From positions 1 through 64,000 of the forward strand of contig MKVQ01000039.1 of assembly GCA_001899635.1 (NCBI GenBank): a stretch of DNA of 64,000 nt, written 5' to 3'. The notes beneath the pieces were generated by a model. It ran no database searches. It was not told the DNA's origin and saw only the letters and a program-made list of their open reading frames with translations. The position numbers and the translations under genes were made by a program. Position 1 is the stretch's first letter. Each line of letters opens with the position of its first letter. Shown piece by piece: positions 8,375-17,968 of the stretch. Origin of the DNA: Myxococcales bacterium 68-20 (GTDB lineage: Bacteria > Myxococcota_A > Polyangia > Polyangiales > Polyangiaceae).

Positions 8375-8890
8375 ATGGCGATGACCCGTAAGCAGTTTCT
8401 GCAGAGCGCAGCGGCCCTCGCGACCACGGGGCTGTTCGCGTGCATCGGCGACGACCCCGCGGGCGGGGGATCGAACACCTCGAGCACCGGCGGCTCGCGC
8501 GGAGAAGGCGAAAGCGACGGCGGCGGCTCGACCACGAGCGGCGGTGATTCCGGTGCGGGCGACGGCGATTCCGGTGCGGGCGATGCCGGCGTCGGCGGCG
8601 GCGATGCCGGCGGAGACGGCGGCGGTGGCGGTGGCGGTGGTCCGCGGTGCCTCGACAACGGCACGAACGTCGCCATCGGCAACAACCATGGGCACGCGCT
8701 GGTCGTCTCGAAGCAAGACGTCGCCGACGCCGCGGACAAGACCTACAGCATTCTCGGCGGCGCCGGGCACTCCCACGAGGTCACGCTCACGGCCGCGCAC
8801 TTCGCTCAGCTCGCGCAGAACCAGTCGGTCACGGTCGCCTCCACCACCGACGCGGGCCACTCCCACACGATCACCGTGACCTGCGTCTGA
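8375..8890 (+). CDS. Secreted lipoprotein with HGH/HSH histidine motifs
   Basis: The start at 8375 is set by GGGGAGG about 7 bases upstream and gives a 171-residue product. The N-terminus (TRKQFLQSAAALATTGLFAC) resembles a Tat-type signal with RK in place of RR, ending in a lipobox (Cys23). A low-complexity Gly/Ser/Asp linker runs from about 27 to 90. The last 80 residues contain HGH, GHSHE and GHSHT spaced along a small beta-rich domain, suggesting metal binding. One Cys pair (RCLDNG and the penultimate Cys) could close the domain. Function unknown. Confidence 0.7.
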   Translation: MAMTRKQFLQSAAALATTGLFACIGDDPAGGGSNTSSTGGSRGEGESDGGGSTTSGGDSGAGDGDSGAGDAGVGGGDAGGDGGGGGGGGPRCLDNGTNVAIGNNHGHALVVSKQDVADAADKTYSILGGAGHSHEVTLTAAHFAQLAQNQSVTVASTTDAGHSHTITVTCV

Positions 8891-9014
8891 AGGCGCAGAG
8901 TCGAGTGTCGTCGACGAAGAGGAGGAACGCGGGGTGCCCGTGGCGGCGTGCCGTCGTGGAAGGTGGCTGCACGTAGCTAGCGTTGCGGGGCGCACGGTAT
9001 GCTCCGCGCTCCAA

Positions 9015-9890
9015 ATGACGGCAGATAATCTGATCGCGCAGGGCCAAAGGCATGAGCAGAACCGCGAGTTCGCCGCGGCAGCGGAGAGCTACCTGCGCGC
9101 GTTCGAGCTCGCGCCGACCGATGGTCGGCTCCCGTGGGAAGCCGCGCGGCTGTACCTCTACTTCGTCCCGGACGCGGCCCTCGCGGTGCGGTGGTTCGAG
9201 GCGGCGCTGCCGCTGCTCGACAACCCGTTCATGGCGCGTGACACGCGGTACCACCTGGGGCTGGCGCACACGTTCCTCTCGGACGATGCGCGGGCGGCGG
9301 TGCGGTTCGAGGAGGTGCTCGCAGACACGCCCTCTCACGTGCTGGCATGCATCGAGCTCGGCAAGCTCCTCACGCGGCGGGGCGACCACGCGCGGGCGAA
9401 GGACCTGCTGCAGCAGGCGGTGCTGCACAACAACATGCGCTCGACGCTGCCCGAGATGTTCCCCGACGGACAGAAGGGGAGCGGGCACGCACACGCGCTC
9501 GCTTGGATGAACCTCGGCCGCCTTGCGCTCGTCGCGGGCGACGACGAAGCGCTTGGACAGACCGCGGTCACTCATCTGCTCGAGGACCTCGACGACCACG
9601 CGCGGGGCATGACGCTCGCGAACGAGGCGCGCGCCGCGGGCAAGCCACACTCGGCCATCGTCGCCCTCGACGGCCTGCTCGCCCGCTACCCGGATCACGA
9701 GAACGGCGGCGAGCTCTGGTTCGCGATTGCCCTCGACGACCTGAAGCGGCTCGACGAGGTCGTCGAGATGGCCACCTCGATCGCCGCCGATGACCCCGAC
9801 TGGGCCGCGCGCATGGTCTCCGAGGTCCTGCGGCGCGACTCCGCGCACCCCGCCGCGCTTGCCTTCCGCCCGGCGGCACACCCGTCGTAG
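9015..9890 (+). CDS. TPR-repeat protein
   Basis: The start at 9015 (MTADNLIAQGQRHEQN) begins just before the first tetratricopeptide repeat; the upstream in-frame ATG at 8934 adds Arg-rich sequence unlike a signal peptide. The 291-residue product has about four to six TPR-like helical pairs (AAAAESYLRAFELAPTDG, RYHLGLAHTFLSDDARAAVR, IELGKLLTRRGDHARAKDLL, MNLGRLALVAGDDEAL). No signal peptide or membrane segment is seen, so it is probably a cytoplasmic scaffold. A decayed partial copy of this gene lies near 29.25 kb. Confidence 0.8.
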   Translation: MTADNLIAQGQRHEQNREFAAAAESYLRAFELAPTDGRLPWEAARLYLYFVPDAALAVRWFEAALPLLDNPFMARDTRYHLGLAHTFLSDDARAAVRFEEVLADTPSHVLACIELGKLLTRRGDHARAKDLLQQAVLHNNMRSTLPEMFPDGQKGSGHAHALAWMNLGRLALVAGDDEALGQTAVTHLLEDLDDHARGMTLANEARAAGKPHSAIVALDGLLARYPDHENGGELWFAIALDDLKRLDEVVEMATSIAADDPDWAARMVSEVLRRDSAHPAALAFRPAAHPS

Positions 9891-10187
9891 TCGCGCCCGA
9901 GTCGACATCTGCAGATCCGCGCAGCCTTGGTCGCGGGCCGGCGTGGAAGAGGGCTCGCAGTCGGCACGGACGAAAGGGGCGGGGAGCGTTCAACCGCTGC
10001 GCCAGGCAGGAAGACATCGATTGCCGACGCGCGGATCTGTCACGCTCGCAGCGCACCTCGCTCGGCACATTCAGCCAGACGTGCCTTGTGCTGCTCCGGC
10101 TGACGACTGCTCGACGCTGCTCCGGTGCATTTGTCACCCGAATCGTCGCTCTCTTGCGGTCCACGCCGGAGTCGATACGGTTGGAGC
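9891..10187. other. Intergenic, no gene recognised
   Basis: No coding frame with recognisable protein features, RNA gene or strong hairpin was found. Part of the sequence just downstream (10208-10242) is repeated at 29433-29468. Confidence 0.5.
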
Positions 10188-11567
10188 GTGGGGAATCTCC
10201 AGCCTTATCGGCTGTCTGCTCGTGCGACGCGGGCGCGCGACGTCGTCCCGAGGAGCGTCGCGATCGGACTCCGCGTGGCGACCTGGGGCTTCGCGACCGG
10301 CGCTTTCATGTGGATCGTCGCTCGTGCAGTCATCCTCTTCGATTGGTCGCAGCGCGCCTCCGACTATGTCGAGTCGCTCTACGTGTGGACGGTCGACGCG
10401 GCGTTCATCGTCGCCGCTGCTCTATGCGCCTGGCGGCCAATCCCGGGCACCCGTTCGCACGTCTTCGCGCGGGTTGCGGTCGTTGGGTGGCTCGTCGCGG
10501 TCGTCGCGGGATGGTGGCCGAGCCACACGATCACGCACTACGACGAGTGCGGGCTCGTGCGGGACGTGGTGAGGGATCCCCCGGGGCTGCTCGCAGTGTC
10601 GTCGATTGGGCGCCTGCTCCTGTTCCTCTCGCTCGCCGGAAGCGTTCTCGCATCGGGGCGACGGTTCGCGTTGCCACGCTGGACGCCGGTCATCGCTGCG
10701 GGGCTCGGAGCGACCTTGACGAACGTGGGGTTCGACGAGCTCCTGTCTCGAGCCGCCTTCAGTCCCGCTCATCTCCCGACGTACACGCTGGCGCTCACCG
10801 AGCTCGTCATGCTCATCGCCTTCACCGCGGCCTTTACGACGGCGGCGTTTGCCCTGCGGAGGCGCCCATTCCTCGATGAGGAAGCGGTTCTCTCGACTCC
10901 TGCGCCGGGGACGCCGAACGCGAGCGACGCCCGCGCCTTTGCCTACTGGCGGGCATCGATCAGCGCAGTGCTCGCTTTCACGTTCGCCTTCGCGAGTCTT
11001 GCGGGCGAAGCGCTCGGCTTCGTCCCGTCGCTCGCGGGTTGGGGCTCGAGCCGATCGATCGTGTTTGCACTCGGTCTGGTGGTGTTCCTCGTCCTCGTCG
11101 AGCGCGCGCGCCGTCGACATGCGGAGGCGAGCTCGTTCGCGCTGACGATCGGCTCGGGGGTCGCCGCTCTCTTCGGGGCAGCGTCCGTCTACGCCACGTT
11201 GGGGGCACGGCCGCTCATCCTTCGTGAGATGAGCCTGGTGACCACCGCCTTTACGCTGGGCGGGATTGCGCTCCTCCTTCCGAATATTCCCGCGGTTGGG
11301 CGCGAGGTCGCGAAGGTGAAGGGGGCGCTCTATCTCGGCGCATTGTTCTTGGCCCTGTCCGCCGGCGCCAAGCTGTCCGCAGCCTCACGATCGAGTGCGC
11401 CCGAGCGGACCGAGCCGTGGATCAACGGCGAAACGATTCTGCTGCTCGCGGCCTTTTTCTTCGTGACGCTCGCGGTTCATCTCACGCGTCCGATCGAACG
11501 CGAGGCTTTGATCGCGGAAGCGCTTGCGAGTGAGCAGTCGGAGCACGCGGGCGACGACGACTACTAG
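10188..11567 (+). CDS. Polytopic membrane protein of unknown function
   Basis: About 459 residues from a GTG at 10188 (VGNLQPYRLSARAT); the frame is open upstream to 10125 and the start is uncertain. Roughly ten to twelve hydrophobic segments are visible, including GLRVATWGFATGAFMWIVAR, VDAAFIVAAALCAW, VAVVGWLVAVVAGWW, ELVMLIAFTAAFTTAAFAL, FALGLVVFLVLV and TILLLAAFFFVTLAVHL. One loop has CGLVRDVVRDPPG with a Tyr/Asp/Cys cluster. No transporter signature is recognised. The C-terminus is acidic (EHAGDDDY). Confidence 0.65.
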   Translation: MGNLQPYRLSARATRARDVVPRSVAIGLRVATWGFATGAFMWIVARAVILFDWSQRASDYVESLYVWTVDAAFIVAAALCAWRPIPGTRSHVFARVAVVGWLVAVVAGWWPSHTITHYDECGLVRDVVRDPPGLLAVSSIGRLLLFLSLAGSVLASGRRFALPRWTPVIAAGLGATLTNVGFDELLSRAAFSPAHLPTYTLALTELVMLIAFTAAFTTAAFALRRRPFLDEEAVLSTPAPGTPNASDARAFAYWRASISAVLAFTFAFASLAGEALGFVPSLAGWGSSRSIVFALGLVVFLVLVERARRRHAEASSFALTIGSGVAALFGAASVYATLGARPLILREMSLVTTAFTLGGIALLLPNIPAVGREVAKVKGALYLGALFLALSAGAKLSAASRSSAPERTEPWINGETILLLAAFFFVTLAVHLTRPIEREALIAEALASEQSEHAGDDDY

Positions 11568-11740
11568 CCTAGAGCCGCGGTCCCCGCGGTCGGGCGCCTG
11601 CCAACGCTCCTGGCCTTCGCTTTGCGTTCACGTCGGTGGCAGAACGGTGAAACGAGGAAGAGTCGACGTCCTCCACGCGTGAACCGCTCATCTGCGGTGC
11701 GCGCGAACCCGCACGCTCGACGTCGGAAAGAGGCGACCTC

Positions 11741-12610
11741 ATGCGAGTCGAACGAAGCCGTCGCGATCTCGAAACGGCCAACCGGGTTCGTCGGACCGTC
11801 GCCGACAGCGCGCGACTGCCGGCGCCGTTGACGGTCGAAGCCGCCGTGAGCGGGGTCATGTGCGTGCTCTCCGAGCGCCTCACGGCGGGGGAGGCGACCG
11901 ATCTCTTCAGCAGCGTACCGCTGGCCATCGCTTCGATGTTCTCGCGCTGCGAGCTCCATCGCAAGTTCATGCCGACGAGCAAGATGGACCGGGCCGAGCT
12001 CTTGACGAGGGTTGCCGACCACCTCGGTGTGACGCCCGCGCACGCCGAGCTCGTCTGCTCGGCAGTCTTCACGGCCGTTCGCGCCGAGCTGCCTGCGGAT
12101 GTCGTCATGACCGTTGCCGCTCAGCTTCCGCACGGGATCAAGGAGCTCTGGTTGGGGCCCCCGACCTCTGCGCCCGACCTCGACGTCGAGATCCCTCCCG
12201 AGGAGGCGCGGCACGCGATGGAGAGCGATCTCACACGACGAGCGAAGCTCCCGCCTCACGTGACGCCGGACGCGGCCTTCGCGGCCGTTATGTGCTGTTT
12301 CGCACGGAGGCTGAGCGGCGGCGAGACCCGGCACGTCGTGCTCGGGCTACCAGCGAGCCTCCGCGCGCTCATCGAGCGATGTTCCGTGCATCGCGAACGC
12401 CCCGCGATCTTCGGTCGGGACGAGCTGATTCGCGAGGTCGGCGACCACCTGATCATCACGGACCCGGACGACATCGAACGCATTCTCCTCGAGGTCCTGA
12501 GGAGCGCGAAGCGCGTCTTGCCTCAGAAGACGATCGCCGAGGTCGGCTCGCAGCTGCCGCTGGACCTCCGCGAGCTCTGGACGAAGGCGTTGCCTCCGCA
12601 CGAAGCCTGA
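11741..12610 (+). CDS. Tandem DUF2267 protein
   Basis: A 289-residue soluble protein made of two copies of the DUF2267 fold. Each half has the pattern VMCxxxxRL(T/S)xGE followed by ELLTRVADHLGV or ELIREVGDHLII, and ends AAQLPHGIKELW or GSQLPLDLRELW. Most DUF2267 proteins carry one domain of about 130 residues, so this is an internal duplication. The family is associated with stress-related loci in other bacteria, but its biochemical role is not established. It lies alone, with 173 bp upstream and 261 bp downstream. Confidence 0.8.
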   Translation: MRVERSRRDLETANRVRRTVADSARLPAPLTVEAAVSGVMCVLSERLTAGEATDLFSSVPLAIASMFSRCELHRKFMPTSKMDRAELLTRVADHLGVTPAHAELVCSAVFTAVRAELPADVVMTVAAQLPHGIKELWLGPPTSAPDLDVEIPPEEARHAMESDLTRRAKLPPHVTPDAAFAAVMCCFARRLSGGETRHVVLGLPASLRALIERCSVHRERPAIFGRDELIREVGDHLIITDPDDIERILLEVLRSAKRVLPQKTIAEVGSQLPLDLRELWTKALPPHEA

Positions 12611-12871
12611 CGCGGGCATCGAGAGCCTCCGCGAAGACGGTCTCCCGAGACGATACGAGCCGCTTCGAAGGCATCGATTCGCGAGGCGCCTCTGCACCGC
12701 CGATTGCGCGCGCCGATCGCTCTCGCAACTGACCCCTCGCCGCGCTTGTTGAACGGCTCCCCAGTCGACGTGGAGCTTGGCGCGACGGAACGCGGCGATG
12801 ACCGATGGACCACGACCGCTGGCGGCGAATCTAGCGGTCGACTAAGAGCTCGCCTCGAGGAACGGCCGGGC

Positions 12872-13801
12872 ATGGGTAACGAGTTCAAAGGACAGGCGGC
12901 GCACTCCGCGGAGCACTTCGGCGACACTCGTGACCACTGGTGGAACCGCGACTTCCTCCAGCTCATCGCGAAGCGGTGGAACCTCGACGCCGTCCGCGAC
13001 GTGCTCGACGTAGGTTGCGGCGTTGGGCACTGGGGCATGTTGCTGGCATCGGTCATGCCTGAGCACGTTCGTGTCACGGGCATCGATCGGGAGACAATCT
13101 GGGTCGAGCAGGCGACCGCGCGAGCGCTTGCCCGCGGGCTCGCGAAGCGCTTCGCGTATCAGCAGGGAGAAGCGCAGCGCCTTCCGTTCCCTGATGACTC
13201 GTTCGATCTCACGACATGCCAGACGGTGCTCATCCACCTGCCCGATCCGAGCGCCGCTATCGCCGAGATGCTACGCGTGACCAGGCCGGGCGGGCTCGTC
13301 ATGGTCGCGGAGCCTAATAACCTCACCGAGTCGCTGCTCCTCGACTCCATCTCGAACCAGGCAAGCATCGACGAGATCGTGGAGCTCGTACGCTTCCAGC
13401 TGACGTGTGAGCGGGGCAAGGCCGCGCTCGGTGAAGGCGACAACTCCGTGGGCGATCGCGTGCCGGGACTCTTCGTTGCGCAGGGGCTGGCCAACGTCGA
13501 GGTGTACGTGAATGACAAGGCCATTGCAGTGTTCCCGCCGTATGCCTCGCCCGAGCAGCGCGCATTCACCGAAGACGCGCGCGACCGCATGGGGCGGCGC
13601 CTCTGGAACTGGAGCGAGGACGAGGCGCGCCGAGTCTTCCTTGCGGGCGGCGGCGCTCCAGGCGACTTCGCCGTCCACTTCGCGCGCGCGCTCGCCTCGC
13701 GTGAGCGCATCGTACGCGGCCTGGACGACGCGGCGTACCACGGGATCATCGGTGGCGCGTTTTACCTCGTCGCGGGCCGAAAGCCCGCTCGCGCGGACTA
13801 G
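12872..13801 (+). CDS. Class I SAM-dependent methyltransferase
   Basis: 309 residues from the ATG at 12872 (MGNEFKGQAAHSAEHF), chosen because the upstream part of the frame (from 12704) has no family similarity and GAGG lies about 11 bases upstream. Motif I is LDVGCGVGHWG (about 45-55), the acidic residue after strand 2 is in TGIDRE, then LPFPDDSFDLTTCQ and LIHLPDPSAAIAEMLRVTRP follow, as in Methyltransf_11/25 (UbiE/Coq5-like small-molecule enzymes). The C-terminal 130 residues form an extra region seen in some SAM enzymes with lid domains. Substrate unknown. Confidence 0.85.
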   Translation: MGNEFKGQAAHSAEHFGDTRDHWWNRDFLQLIAKRWNLDAVRDVLDVGCGVGHWGMLLASVMPEHVRVTGIDRETIWVEQATARALARGLAKRFAYQQGEAQRLPFPDDSFDLTTCQTVLIHLPDPSAAIAEMLRVTRPGGLVMVAEPNNLTESLLLDSISNQASIDEIVELVRFQLTCERGKAALGEGDNSVGDRVPGLFVAQGLANVEVYVNDKAIAVFPPYASPEQRAFTEDARDRMGRRLWNWSEDEARRVFLAGGGAPGDFAVHFARALASRERIVRGLDDAAYHGIIGGAFYLVAGRKPARAD

Positions 13802-13896
13802 GTCTATCCGCCGTTCTTCCCCAATCCGGCAAAGCCGTCAGCCGTCGCGCAGTCACGGGATGGACGCGTCCTCTTGCATGTCAGTCGGAGCGCCGC

Positions 13897-15114
13897 TCAG
13901 GCTCCACGCTGCGCGGATGCAGGGAGGAGCCTGACCACGAGCGCGAGGAGGGCTGCCGTCGCGCCGAGGAGCATCACGCTGCGGGGGCCATACTCGGCGA
14001 AGAGGCGGGTCGCGATCGCGGAGCCGGCTGCCATGCCCACGAACATCGCGCTCACGAGGACGGCGTTGAGGCGGCTCCGCGCCGCCGGGTCGAGCGCATA
14101 GACGATGCTCTGGTGCGCGATGAGCGCGCCGTGGACGCCGAGATCGAAGAGCAGCGTCATCGCGACGAGGAGCGCGATCGAGCCCGGCGCCGCGGCCATC
14201 GCGAGGAACGACAGGGCGACGAGCAGGCTCCCCGCGCGGACGATGCTCTCGGGCCCCCGTCGGTCCGCGAGCGAGCCTGCGAGCGGGGCCACGAGCGCGC
14301 CTGCGGCCCCAGCGAGCCCGAACGCGCCCGCAACGGCGCTGCCGTAGTGGAACGGGGGCTTCGCGAGGACGAGCGCGAGCGTCGACCAGAAGCCGCTGAA
14401 CGCGACGCTGAGGAGAGCCTGCGCGAGGGCAGCCCGCCGGAGTGGCGCAAACCTCACAGCCAGCCCCGCGATCGAGCGCAGGAGCGCGCCGTAGCTCTCG
14501 CCGGACGCGCGAGGCATCGACGGAAGCTTCCTCGAGGCGATCGCGACGAGGCCGGCGACCGCCACGGATGCGCCGAGATACATGGTGCGCCATCCGAAGG
14601 CGCTGCCCACGATGCCGCTCACGACGCGCGAGAGCAGGATTCCGAGGAGGAGGCCGGTCATCGCCGTCCCCACGGTCTTGCCTCGTGCCTCCGGAGCCGC
14701 GAGCGCGGCGGCTGCCGGGACGAAGTCTTGTGCGGTGGTGGCGAGGAGCCCGATGGCCAGGCTCGCGGCACCGAGGAGGTGAATCGAAGGCGCGACGCCG
14801 GCCAACGCGAGCACGACCGCCAGCGCCGACCCTTTCACGAGGATCACGCGGCGGAGGTCGAGGCGATCGCCGAGCGGGGCGAAGAGAAAGATGCCAGCCG
14901 CGTATCCGACCTGCGTCAGCGTCGGCAGCATGCCGGAGGCGGCCGGCGACACCGCGAGGTCGTGCGCGATGCGATCGAGGAGCGGCTGGTTGTAGTAGAG
15001 GCTCGCGACCGAGATCCCCGCGCCGGCGGCGAGGAGCGCGACATGGGAGGGCGTCTCGGTCGCGCGTCTCGATGGGACGGCGGGGAGTGCGTGCAGCGTG
15101 GTCATGGACGTCAT
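13897..15114 (-). CDS. MFS transporter (DHA-type drug/metabolite exporter)
   Basis: A 405-residue protein with about 12 transmembrane segments. YYNQPLLDRIAHDL in helix 1, the loop 2-3 motif GDRLDLRRVI, and SLADRRGPESIVR in the second half are MFS signatures. YNQPLL is typical of the YnfM/YbjJ-like and related efflux branch. It diverges from a LysR gene with only 63 bp between the starts, a common arrangement in which the regulator controls the exporter. Substrate cannot be predicted. Confidence 0.88.
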   Translation of the reverse strand: MTSMTTLHALPAVPSRRATETPSHVALLAAGAGISVASLYYNQPLLDRIAHDLAVSPAASGMLPTLTQVGYAAGIFLFAPLGDRLDLRRVILVKGSALAVVLALAGVAPSIHLLGAASLAIGLLATTAQDFVPAAAALAAPEARGKTVGTAMTGLLLGILLSRVVSGIVGSAFGWRTMYLGASVAVAGLVAIASRKLPSMPRASGESYGALLRSIAGLAVRFAPLRRAALAQALLSVAFSGFWSTLALVLAKPPFHYGSAVAGAFGLAGAAGALVAPLAGSLADRRGPESIVRAGSLLVALSFLAMAAAPGSIALLVAMTLLFDLGVHGALIAHQSIVYALDPAARSRLNAVLVSAMFVGMAAGSAIATRLFAEYGPRSVMLLGATAALLALVVRLLPASAQRGA

Positions 15115-15177
15115 CGTGCCGAGCCCCGAGCGCGATCGGTAGCCGTATGAGCCGTCTAGCCGTTATACGTATGGCGT
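15115..15177. promoter_or_regulatory. Divergent promoter/operator between MFS and LysR genes
   Basis: The 63-bp gap contains ATACGTAT (15165-15172), a perfect 8-bp palindrome, flanked by repeated GTATG (15153 region, 15170 region, 15176 region). It overlaps where the LysR promoter must lie, consistent with an autoregulatory LysR site. Confidence 0.45.
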
Positions 15178-16098
15178 ATGAATGCCAAGGGTGACCGGCT
15201 CGCGCTCGCGGAGACGTTCGTGCGAATCGTGGAGGCCGGCAGCCTCTCTGCTGCGGCCTTGCAGCTCGCCACCACCCAGCCGACGATCAGTCGGCGCCTT
15301 CGAGTACTCGAGAGCTCGCTCGGTGCTCCTCTCCTCCTGCGGACGACGCACTCGATGCAGCTCACTCCCGCCGGTGAACGCTACTTCGCGCGCGCCCGCG
15401 ATCTCCTTGCGGAGTGGCAAGCGTTCGAGGCCGAGCTCCGCGGGGGCGATGAAGTCGTCCACGGCACGCTACGCGTCGTCGCTCCGCACGCGTTCGGGCA
15501 GCAGCAGCTCATGGGACCGGTGACGGAGTATCTCGCGCGCCATCCTCGGATGACCGTGGAGTGGCTCCTCGACGACAAGCCGCTCCGCCTGGTCGAGGAA
15601 GGGATCGACTGCATCATCCGCGTAGGCGCGCCGGAGGGTGAGTCACTCGTCGCGCGAAAGCTCGGCGAGGTGAAGCGCGTCGTCGTCGCCGCGCCCGGTC
15701 TCGTTCGTCGTCCCGTCGTGCGCCCGGCCCAGCTGGAGGCGCTCCCCTGGGCCGCGTTGGGCACCTTCTATCGCAACCGGCTTCGGCTCGAGCGCGATGG
15801 CCGTGCGACGACGATCAAGCTCCAGCCTCGCTTCGTGACGGATAGCCTCTTCGCGCTTCGCAACGCGGCGCTGGCTGGTATCGGCGCGGCGGTCGTCTCG
15901 ACGTGGATCGTGCGCGAGGAGCTTGCCGCGGGCACGCTCGAGCATCTCCTCCCGCGCTGGGAGGCTCCGTCCTTGCCGCTCTACATCGCGTATCCGCGCG
16001 CGCGGTTCTACCCGGCCAAGCTGCGGCACTTCGTGGAGATCGTGCGAGCGGCGCTCGGGCAGGGGAGCGCGATGACGGGAATCGTCGCGGCGCGCTGA
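15178..16098 (+). CDS. LysR-family transcriptional regulator
   Basis: A 306-residue LTTR. The winged helix-turn-helix is at about residues 5-65 (LAETFVRIVEAGSLSAAALQ, then TQPTISRRLRVLESSLGAPL), followed by the linker helix and a LysR substrate-binding domain (TLRVVAPHAFGQQQLMGP, GIDCIIRVGAPEGESLVARK). It resembles the CrgA/YafC-like branch. It is divergent from, and probably controls, the MFS exporter at 13897-15114. Confidence 0.92.
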   Translation: MNAKGDRLALAETFVRIVEAGSLSAAALQLATTQPTISRRLRVLESSLGAPLLLRTTHSMQLTPAGERYFARARDLLAEWQAFEAELRGGDEVVHGTLRVVAPHAFGQQQLMGPVTEYLARHPRMTVEWLLDDKPLRLVEEGIDCIIRVGAPEGESLVARKLGEVKRVVVAAPGLVRRPVVRPAQLEALPWAALGTFYRNRLRLERDGRATTIKLQPRFVTDSLFALRNAALAGIGAAVVSTWIVREELAAGTLEHLLPRWEAPSLPLYIAYPRARFYPAKLRHFVEIVRAALGQGSAMTGIVAAR

Positions 16099-16179
16099 CG
16101 GTCGCCGCAAGGGCGATGCCGTTCCAGCTTTTCGTCGATCGCCATCCAGGTGGAATCGACGACCCCTCGGCACGCGAGC

Positions 16180-17544
16180 TCAGGGCGCCGCGCTTCTCGA
16201 AAAGACGGCTTTGCGCGAGGAATCGAGGCTGTCGACGAGGGCGTCGATGTCTTGCTCGCGCGTGTTCGGGCTGGTCACGCAGGCGCGCAGCACGCGAGTG
16301 CCGGAGGAGAAGCGGACGAGCGTGATCCAGCCCGCGCCGCGCGCGTCGACCTCGCGTGCGATTGCGGCGAGGCGATCCGGCCGTGCACCGTCCTCGTGCG
16401 TCGCATCTACGAAGCAAACGACGGGAAGCGGCGTGTCGTTTACCACCGACCATCCGCGTTCGCCGAGCGCACGACGCAGCCGGTCGCCGAGCGCGACCTG
16501 CCGAGCGAGCATCTCCGCGACTCCCGACCATCCGAGTGACGCGAGCACGGCGTACGTCGGTGCGCCGATGAAGCGCCGCGACCACATCGTGGAACGCGCG
16601 TAGGGGTCGCGTGAAGCATCCCGCGGCATGTAGCCGGCTTGCTCGTGGAAGGCGGACGCGAGCGCGCGTGGATGCCTCGTCAGGAGCATGCCCGCCCCGA
16701 GCGGGACGGCGAGCGTCTTGTGAGGGTCGAACGTGATCGAGTCCGCGCGTGCGGAGCCCTCGAGCACGGAGGCGAGCTCCGGGACGAAGGCCGCGAGCCC
16801 GCCCCATGCCGCGTCGAGGTGGAGCCAGAGTCCGGCGCGCTCCGCGATGGCGGCGATCTCCGGGATGGGATCGATGGTGCCGGCAGAGGTGGCTCCCGCG
16901 GTCGCGACGACGAGGAACGGGATCGCGCCTCGTGCGCGGTCACGCGCGATCGCTTCGCCGAGCGCTCCTGGCTTCATTCGGAGCTTCCGGTCGACCGGCA
17001 CGATGCGTACGCCGTCGCTTCCGAGCCCTGCGAGCCTCGCCGCCCGCGCGGCGGTCGCGTGACCTTCGTTCGAAACATAGAGGACGGGGTCCCCCGCGAG
17101 CGCGCGCAGGCCTCGCTGAGCGATCTCCGGGAATGCGCGCGCGAGGGCGAGGGCGAGCGCCATTGCGTTCGCCTCCGCGCCGCCGGATGTGAAGGTGCCG
17201 TCCGCCGTGGCGGGCGCGTAGCCGAAGCGGCTGGCGAGCGCGCGTACCGTGAGGTCCTCGACATCGACGGCGAACTGCGCGTGGCTCCGCGTCGCGAGCT
17301 GCGGGTTCGCCTCGGTCGCAATCGCAGAAGCGCGAAGGGCGATCTCCGAGGGCGCCGTGGTGAAGTGCCCGAAGTACCGCGGTGAGGCTGTCGACACGGT
17401 GCCTTCGCGGAGTCCGGCAGCGAGCGCGGCAAGCACGGTCTCGGACGCACGCGGGACCGCGAACGGATCGTCGTCGGTGCGCGGCTCGGGCGGCATGCCC
17501 GTCTGCGCGTCACGGTCGAGCTCGTGGTCCTCCATCCGCGCCAC
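16180..17544 (-). CDS. PLP-dependent group II decarboxylase
   Basis: A 454-residue member of the glutamate/aromatic amino acid decarboxylase fold. TSGGAEANA (about 119-127) binds cofactor phosphate, LHLDAAWGG holds Asp244 that contacts the pyridine nitrogen, and FDPHKTLAVPLGAG carries the Schiff-base Lys276. GHATAARAARLAGLG takes the place of the usual HSS region. Candidate substrates are acidic or aromatic amino acids. The C-terminal small domain (RVLRACVTSPNTREQDIDAL) is present, so the gene looks complete. It is convergent with the LysR gene and shows no operon partner. Confidence 0.88.
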   Translation of the reverse strand: MARMEDHELDRDAQTGMPPEPRTDDDPFAVPRASETVLAALAAGLREGTVSTASPRYFGHFTTAPSEIALRASAIATEANPQLATRSHAQFAVDVEDLTVRALASRFGYAPATADGTFTSGGAEANAMALALALARAFPEIAQRGLRALAGDPVLYVSNEGHATAARAARLAGLGSDGVRIVPVDRKLRMKPGALGEAIARDRARGAIPFLVVATAGATSAGTIDPIPEIAAIAERAGLWLHLDAAWGGLAAFVPELASVLEGSARADSITFDPHKTLAVPLGAGMLLTRHPRALASAFHEQAGYMPRDASRDPYARSTMWSRRFIGAPTYAVLASLGWSGVAEMLARQVALGDRLRRALGERGWSVVNDTPLPVVCFVDATHEDGARPDRLAAIAREVDARGAGWITLVRFSSGTRVLRACVTSPNTREQDIDALVDSLDSSRKAVFSRSAAP

Positions 17545-17968
17545 GATAGCGCGCGTCGCGTCCCGCGATGAGCGTCACGAACGCGAAGCGGCCCGAAGCG
17601 CCACGAGCAGCGGTCGAGGCGCGGGAATCCGATCGTGTGGCGCGACCGAGGGGAACCCGCCGACGGCGGTCCCGCGACGTCCGTGTCGCGCGCGTAATGG
17701 GCCGCATACGCGAAGGGCGCGGCACGCGCTTCCCGCCGTCACCGCTGCCGACGAGGCTCGGCACCAACGAAGTGTGTGTGCGTGGACGCGTGACGTTTCG
17801 GATGCGAGGATCCCCGCGCCACGTCGCTTGCCACACGAGGCGTCGTGGTGCTCCGGCTCGAGAGGGGCGTCTACTGCTCAAAGGGAACAGCGGTACAGCA
17901 AAGGGAGCATTCGGTGAGCTCTCTCGCTGCCTTGTGCGTTCCATCCTCGTGAACAAAGGACGGTTGAT
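17545..17968. other. Intergenic, no gene recognised
   Basis: 424 bp between divergent genes. Several open frames cross it, but none has a recognisable domain, signal sequence or ribosome binding site. Base composition falls toward the DUF2165 gene. Confidence 0.5.
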
